From an uncultured Lachnospiraceae bacterium (GTDB taxonomy: Bacteria; Bacillota; Clostridia; Lachnospirales; Lachnospiraceae), in assembly GCA_944381505.1 (NCBI GenBank), contig CALWLK010000079.1, positions 1 through 34,899 on the forward strand: a stretch of 34,899 nucleotides of DNA, written 5' to 3'. Shown in pieces: positions 32,243-34,899 of the stretch; positions within the stretch are counted from its first letter, which is position 1; each line of letters opens with the position of its first letter. The position numbers and the translations under genes were made by a program. The notes beneath the pieces were generated by a model that did not search any database, was not told where the DNA came from, and was given only the letters and a program-made list of their open reading frames with translations.

Positions 32243-34189
32243 ATGACAGGAGAGGAGAGGTATTCGCAGGAGAAGCTCAAGTATCTGGAGCTTTTATCCG
32301 AGCAATATCCGGGAATGAGGTCGGCCTACACGGAGATAATAAATCTCATGGCCATCCTCAATCTGCCCAAGGGGACAGAGCATTTCATGAGCGATCTTCA
32401 CGGAGAGTACGAGGCCTTCTGCCACATACTCAACAACTGCTCGGGAGTTATCAGGGAGAAGGTGGACAGGATATTTTCCGACAGGCTGTCCACGAGCGAG
32501 CGCAGAGAGCTCTGCACCCTCATCTATTATCCTAAGGAGAAGCTGGAGCTTATAAAGCGGGACCGGATGGACACGCCTGAATGGTACAGGCTCACCTTGA
32601 CACAGCTCATTGAGCTCTCAAAGCTGCTCGCATCAAAGTACACCAGGTCAAAGGTCAGAAAGGCTCTTCCCCACGAGTACGCCTACATAATTGACGAGCT
32701 TTTGCACGCGCAGCCCAACGAGGAGGACAACAGGCAGCTCTACCATGAGAAGATATTGGAGACCATAATAGGCATACAGAGCGCCGAGGATTTCATCATC
32801 TCCCTGTCAGCCCTCATAAAACGCCTTGCAGTGGACCATCTGCATATAGTTGGAGACATATTTGACAGGGGGGCGAAGGCCGACGAGATAATAGAGCTCC
32901 TCATGAATTATCACTCCTTGGACATAGAGTGGGGGAACCACGACATACTGTGGATGGGAGCCGCCGCGGGAAGCGAGGCCTGCATAGCGACAGTCATACG
33001 AAACAACGTAAAATACAGCAACACGAAGATACTGGAAAACGGCTACGGAATAAGCTTGAGACGGCTGGGGAGCTTCGCGGACAAGTTCTACGGCTACGGC
33101 AGGGAGGACTCGGACTCCGCCCAAAATATGTTTAAGGCTATAAGCGTCATACTCTTCAAGCTGGAGGGGCAGATCATAAAGAGGCATCCTGAATACGAAA
33201 TGGAGGACAGGCTCCTTTTGGACAAGGTAAGGCCTGTGGAGGGCCCTGAGGGGACAGAGTACCATATCGAGCTTTCAGGGAAGGATTATAGGCTCAAGGA
33301 TGCGGATTTCCCCACTGTGGACCCGGAGGATCCCTATGCTTTGATTCCCGAGGAGACTGAGGTCATGGCAGAGCTCCGCTCTATGTTCGAGAGCGGGAGG
33401 AGGCTTAAGAAACACATAGAATTCCTCTATTCCAAGGGAAGCCTCTACTGCCTTTGGAATGACAACCTTCTTTTTCACGGATGCATGCCCCTCGACGAGG
33501 ACGGAAATTTCGCCGCCGTGAGCTTTGAGGGAAAGATATACAAGGGAAAGGCCTATTTTGATTATGCAGAGAAGCGTGCGAGACAGGCTTACTTCGGGAG
33601 GCGGACGGAGGACAATCTGGACTTCATGTGGTATCTGTGGGGCGGAAGGAAATCGCCGCTCTGCGGGAGGAATATAAAGACCTTCGAGAAGACTTACATA
33701 GAGGATGAGTCCATGGGAATTGAGGAGAGCGATCCCTACTACAGCTACTCCAAATCCGAGCGCACCTGCGGGATGATACTCAGGGAGTTCGGCCTTTACT
33801 CCCGGGTGTCCCACATAATAAACGGGCACACTCCCGTGAGAGTCTCGGGCGGTGAGAGTCCCATAAAGGCCGGAGGCAAGCTCATAGTCATAGACGGAGG
33901 CTTTTGCAGGGCTTATCACAAGAAGACCGGTATCGCGGGCTACACCCTCATCTACAATTCCCACGGGCTGAGGATAAAGGCTCACAAGCCCTTCGAGGGC
34001 TTGGAGAAGGCCCTTACGGAAAATCTCGACATAGAGTCCGGATCGGATTTCTTTGAGTCCGAGCCCCACAGGATAATGGTTGCGGACACTGATAACGGCA
34101 AGATAATATCGGAGAAGATAAAGGATCTGCAGCTTCTGCTTTCAGCCTATAGGGAAGGCATGATAGTTGTGGAGGAGGACGGGTTATAG
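32243..34189 (+). CDS. fbp: Fructose-1,6-bisphosphatase, class III (Firmicutes type)
   Basis: 648 residues, matching the roughly 640-670 of this class. It removes the 1-phosphate of fructose-1,6-bisphosphate in gluconeogenesis. It is a calcineurin-like metallophosphatase: FMSDLHGEYEAFCHIL supplies the first metal site, IVGDIFDRGAKADEIIELLM the second and IEWGNHDILWMGAAAG the GNHD box. IINGHTPVRVSGGESPIKAG near residue 530 carries the last metal histidine. It is unrelated in sequence to class I and II enzymes. The ribosome site is CAGGAGGGAAAT. No clear terminator was seen in the 70 bp after the stop. Confidence 0.97.
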   Translation: MTGEERYSQEKLKYLELLSEQYPGMRSAYTEIINLMAILNLPKGTEHFMSDLHGEYEAFCHILNNCSGVIREKVDRIFSDRLSTSERRELCTLIYYPKEKLELIKRDRMDTPEWYRLTLTQLIELSKLLASKYTRSKVRKALPHEYAYIIDELLHAQPNEEDNRQLYHEKILETIIGIQSAEDFIISLSALIKRLAVDHLHIVGDIFDRGAKADEIIELLMNYHSLDIEWGNHDILWMGAAAGSEACIATVIRNNVKYSNTKILENGYGISLRRLGSFADKFYGYGREDSDSAQNMFKAISVILFKLEGQIIKRHPEYEMEDRLLLDKVRPVEGPEGTEYHIELSGKDYRLKDADFPTVDPEDPYALIPEETEVMAELRSMFESGRRLKKHIEFLYSKGSLYCLWNDNLLFHGCMPLDEDGNFAAVSFEGKIYKGKAYFDYAEKRARQAYFGRRTEDNLDFMWYLWGGRKSPLCGRNIKTFEKTYIEDESMGIEESDPYYSYSKSERTCGMILREFGLYSRVSHIINGHTPVRVSGGESPIKAGGKLIVIDGGFCRAYHKKTGIAGYTLIYNSHGLRIKAHKPFEGLEKALTENLDIESGSDFFESEPHRIMVADTDNGKIISEKIKDLQLLLSAYREGMIVVEEDGL

Positions 34190-34267
34190 CTGTGGTGAGG
34201 CTCCGGTTATATCAGGCAGATATATAAAGAGGATTTTGGGCGGAGGGAAGGATCCTGCAAAAAATGC

Positions 34268-34296
34268 TTGACAAGCGCTTTGCCCGGTGATATTTT
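34268..34296 (+). promoter_or_regulatory. Promoter of the T-box operon
   Basis: TTGACA (34268-34273), 17-bp spacer ending in TGA, and TATTTT (34291-34296), an extended -10. The T-box stem I begins about 20 nt downstream. Confidence 0.7.
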
Positions 34297-34315
34297 TATA
34301 CCAACAATCAAACAT

Positions 34316-34590
34316 GACAAACCGTTGATAACGAGTAAGTAGGCTGTATTTTGAAGTCAGAGAGAGTCGCCGATGGTGTGATGGCGGTACGGAGGGTACA
34401 GTTGAATGGGCTTTTGAGGGCGCTCCGGAATAAAATAGTATGGAGCGACGAAATCCGCAATCGTTAAAGGGCGGCGTATATGATGGTATACGGATGAGAG
34501 GGCAGAGATGCCAATGGCGGGTGGTACCGCGGATATTTTATTTTAAGATATTCGTCCCGGACAGTTTTTATACTGTCCGGCTTTTTATTT
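34316..34590 (+). promoter_or_regulatory. T-box leader, tryptophan specifier (UGG), with terminator
   Basis: The T-box sequence GGGTGGTACCGCGG is at 34519-34532. Stem I shows the AGTA loop-E element (34338-34341), the CTGTA/TACAG helix (34344-34348 with 34397-34401), an AGAGAG block and a GGTGTGA distal loop. By comparison with glyQS-type leaders, the specifier follows GAA on the 3' side: TTGAA-TGG-G, giving UGG (34407-34409), the Trp codon. The terminator is CCGGACAG (34557-34564) with CTGTCCGG (34573-34580) and CTTTTTATTT. Uncharged tRNA-Trp should block this terminator and allow the downstream gene to be expressed. Confidence 0.88.
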
Positions 34591-34660
34591 ATCAGAATCT
34601 TATCTGATACCCGAAAATGTTTGTCATGCCGATTGAAAAAAAGAGATGGAGGAATGACAA

Positions 34661-34899
34661 ATGAAGAGAAACGATTTGATGAAGAGGGCGGCGTTATTTA
34701 CAGCTATGGCTATGCTTGCGGCGGGACTTACAGCCTGCGGATCGGGCACAGAGTCTACAGAGGCGGCTGCAGAGACTGAGAGCACTTCCACGCAGACGGA
34801 GGCTTCGACTGAGGAAAAAGCTCAGTCCTCCGACACATCGGCTGAGGAGGCAGGCGGTACCTCAGAGCTTTATGACGGAGAGTTCAGCATAGGCATAGG
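34661..34899 (+). CDS. Solute-binding lipoprotein, probable tryptophan ABC transporter binding protein TrpX (3' partial)
   Basis: 79 codons are visible before the window ends. A signal peptide with lipobox LTAC puts the lipidated Cys at about residue 25. A Ser/Thr/Glu/Ala-rich linker of about 45 residues follows, and the domain begins at FSIGI. An F-x-I-G-I start is what ABC_sub_bind proteins such as TrpX show. The gene lies directly behind a T-box whose specifier reads UGG, which supports tryptophan uptake. The start is ATG 34661 with ATGGAGGAATGAC upstream. The identity rests mainly on the leader, since most of the protein is missing. Confidence 0.7.
   Translation, partial: MKRNDLMKRAALFTAMAMLAAGLTACGSGTESTEAAAETESTSTQTEASTEEKAQSSDTSAEEAGGTSELYDGEFSIGI

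Overview
The window looks like chromosomal DNA of a low-to-mid-GC Firmicute of class Clostridia. A Lachnospiraceae-like gut or rumen bacterium is my best guess, but the family is not proven. The signs are consensus sigma-A promoters, strong AGGAGG ribosome sites with some GTG/TTG starts, Gram-positive lipoprotein solute-binding proteins, a T-box, FMN and tetrahydrofolate riboswitches on ECF vitamin S components, class III fructose-bisphosphatase, HPr with both His15 and Ser46, and choline-binding-type wall repeats. Codon use favours ATA (Ile) and AGA/AGG (Arg) throughout. No tRNA, rRNA, CRISPR array, prophage or intact insertion sequence was seen.

Layout. 1-5.3 kb: a sugar-type ABC importer (ATPase cut by the window edge, permease, binding lipoprotein) in one operon with a Tm-1-like/UPF0261 protein and a TIM-barrel 'PEP hydrolase family' protein. 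5.4-8.6 kb: an amino-acid-type binding protein and permease without an ATPase, followed by an AbgB-like M20 amidohydrolase. 8.8-12.7 kb: TrkA/TrkH potassium uptake and a WYL regulator. 12.7-14.0 kb (minus strand): a NCS2 purine/uracil permease. 14.0-15.0 kb: a small palindrome flanked by direct repeats, and a broken Rpn-family nuclease gene. 15.0-16.8 kb: pyrG behind a promoter and a candidate attenuator.

16.75-17.74 kb is the most unusual part. It is about 1 kb without a credible protein gene, holding what looks like a large (about 0.8 kb) structured non-coding RNA on the plus strand, with a promoter, many local and long-range helices, and a 15-bp perfect terminal hairpin. It lies between pyrG and the convergent tcdA.

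18.6-25.4 kb is housekeeping: nadE, a TrmH-family methyltransferase, NfeD plus an SPFH protein, a small membrane protein, rpoD, queH and an HPr gene. 25.4-27.1 kb: a tetrahydrofolate riboswitch, folT-like ECF S component and an Mrp/NBP35 ATPase. 27.2-27.7 kb: a secreted, extremely Asp-rich wall-binding-repeat protein. 27.9-29.3 kb: a MATE transporter. 29.3-31.1 kb: an FMN riboswitch with terminator controlling ribU and a creatininase-family enzyme. 31.2-34.2 kb: a D-2-hydroxyacid dehydrogenase and fbp. 34.3-34.9 kb: a T-box with a UGG (Trp) specifier leading a lipoprotein gene cut by the window end, probably a TrpX-type tryptophan-binding protein.

The three ligand-sensing leaders (folate, FMN, tryptophan) all sit before uptake genes. 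This fits a host-associated organism that scavenges vitamins and amino acids.
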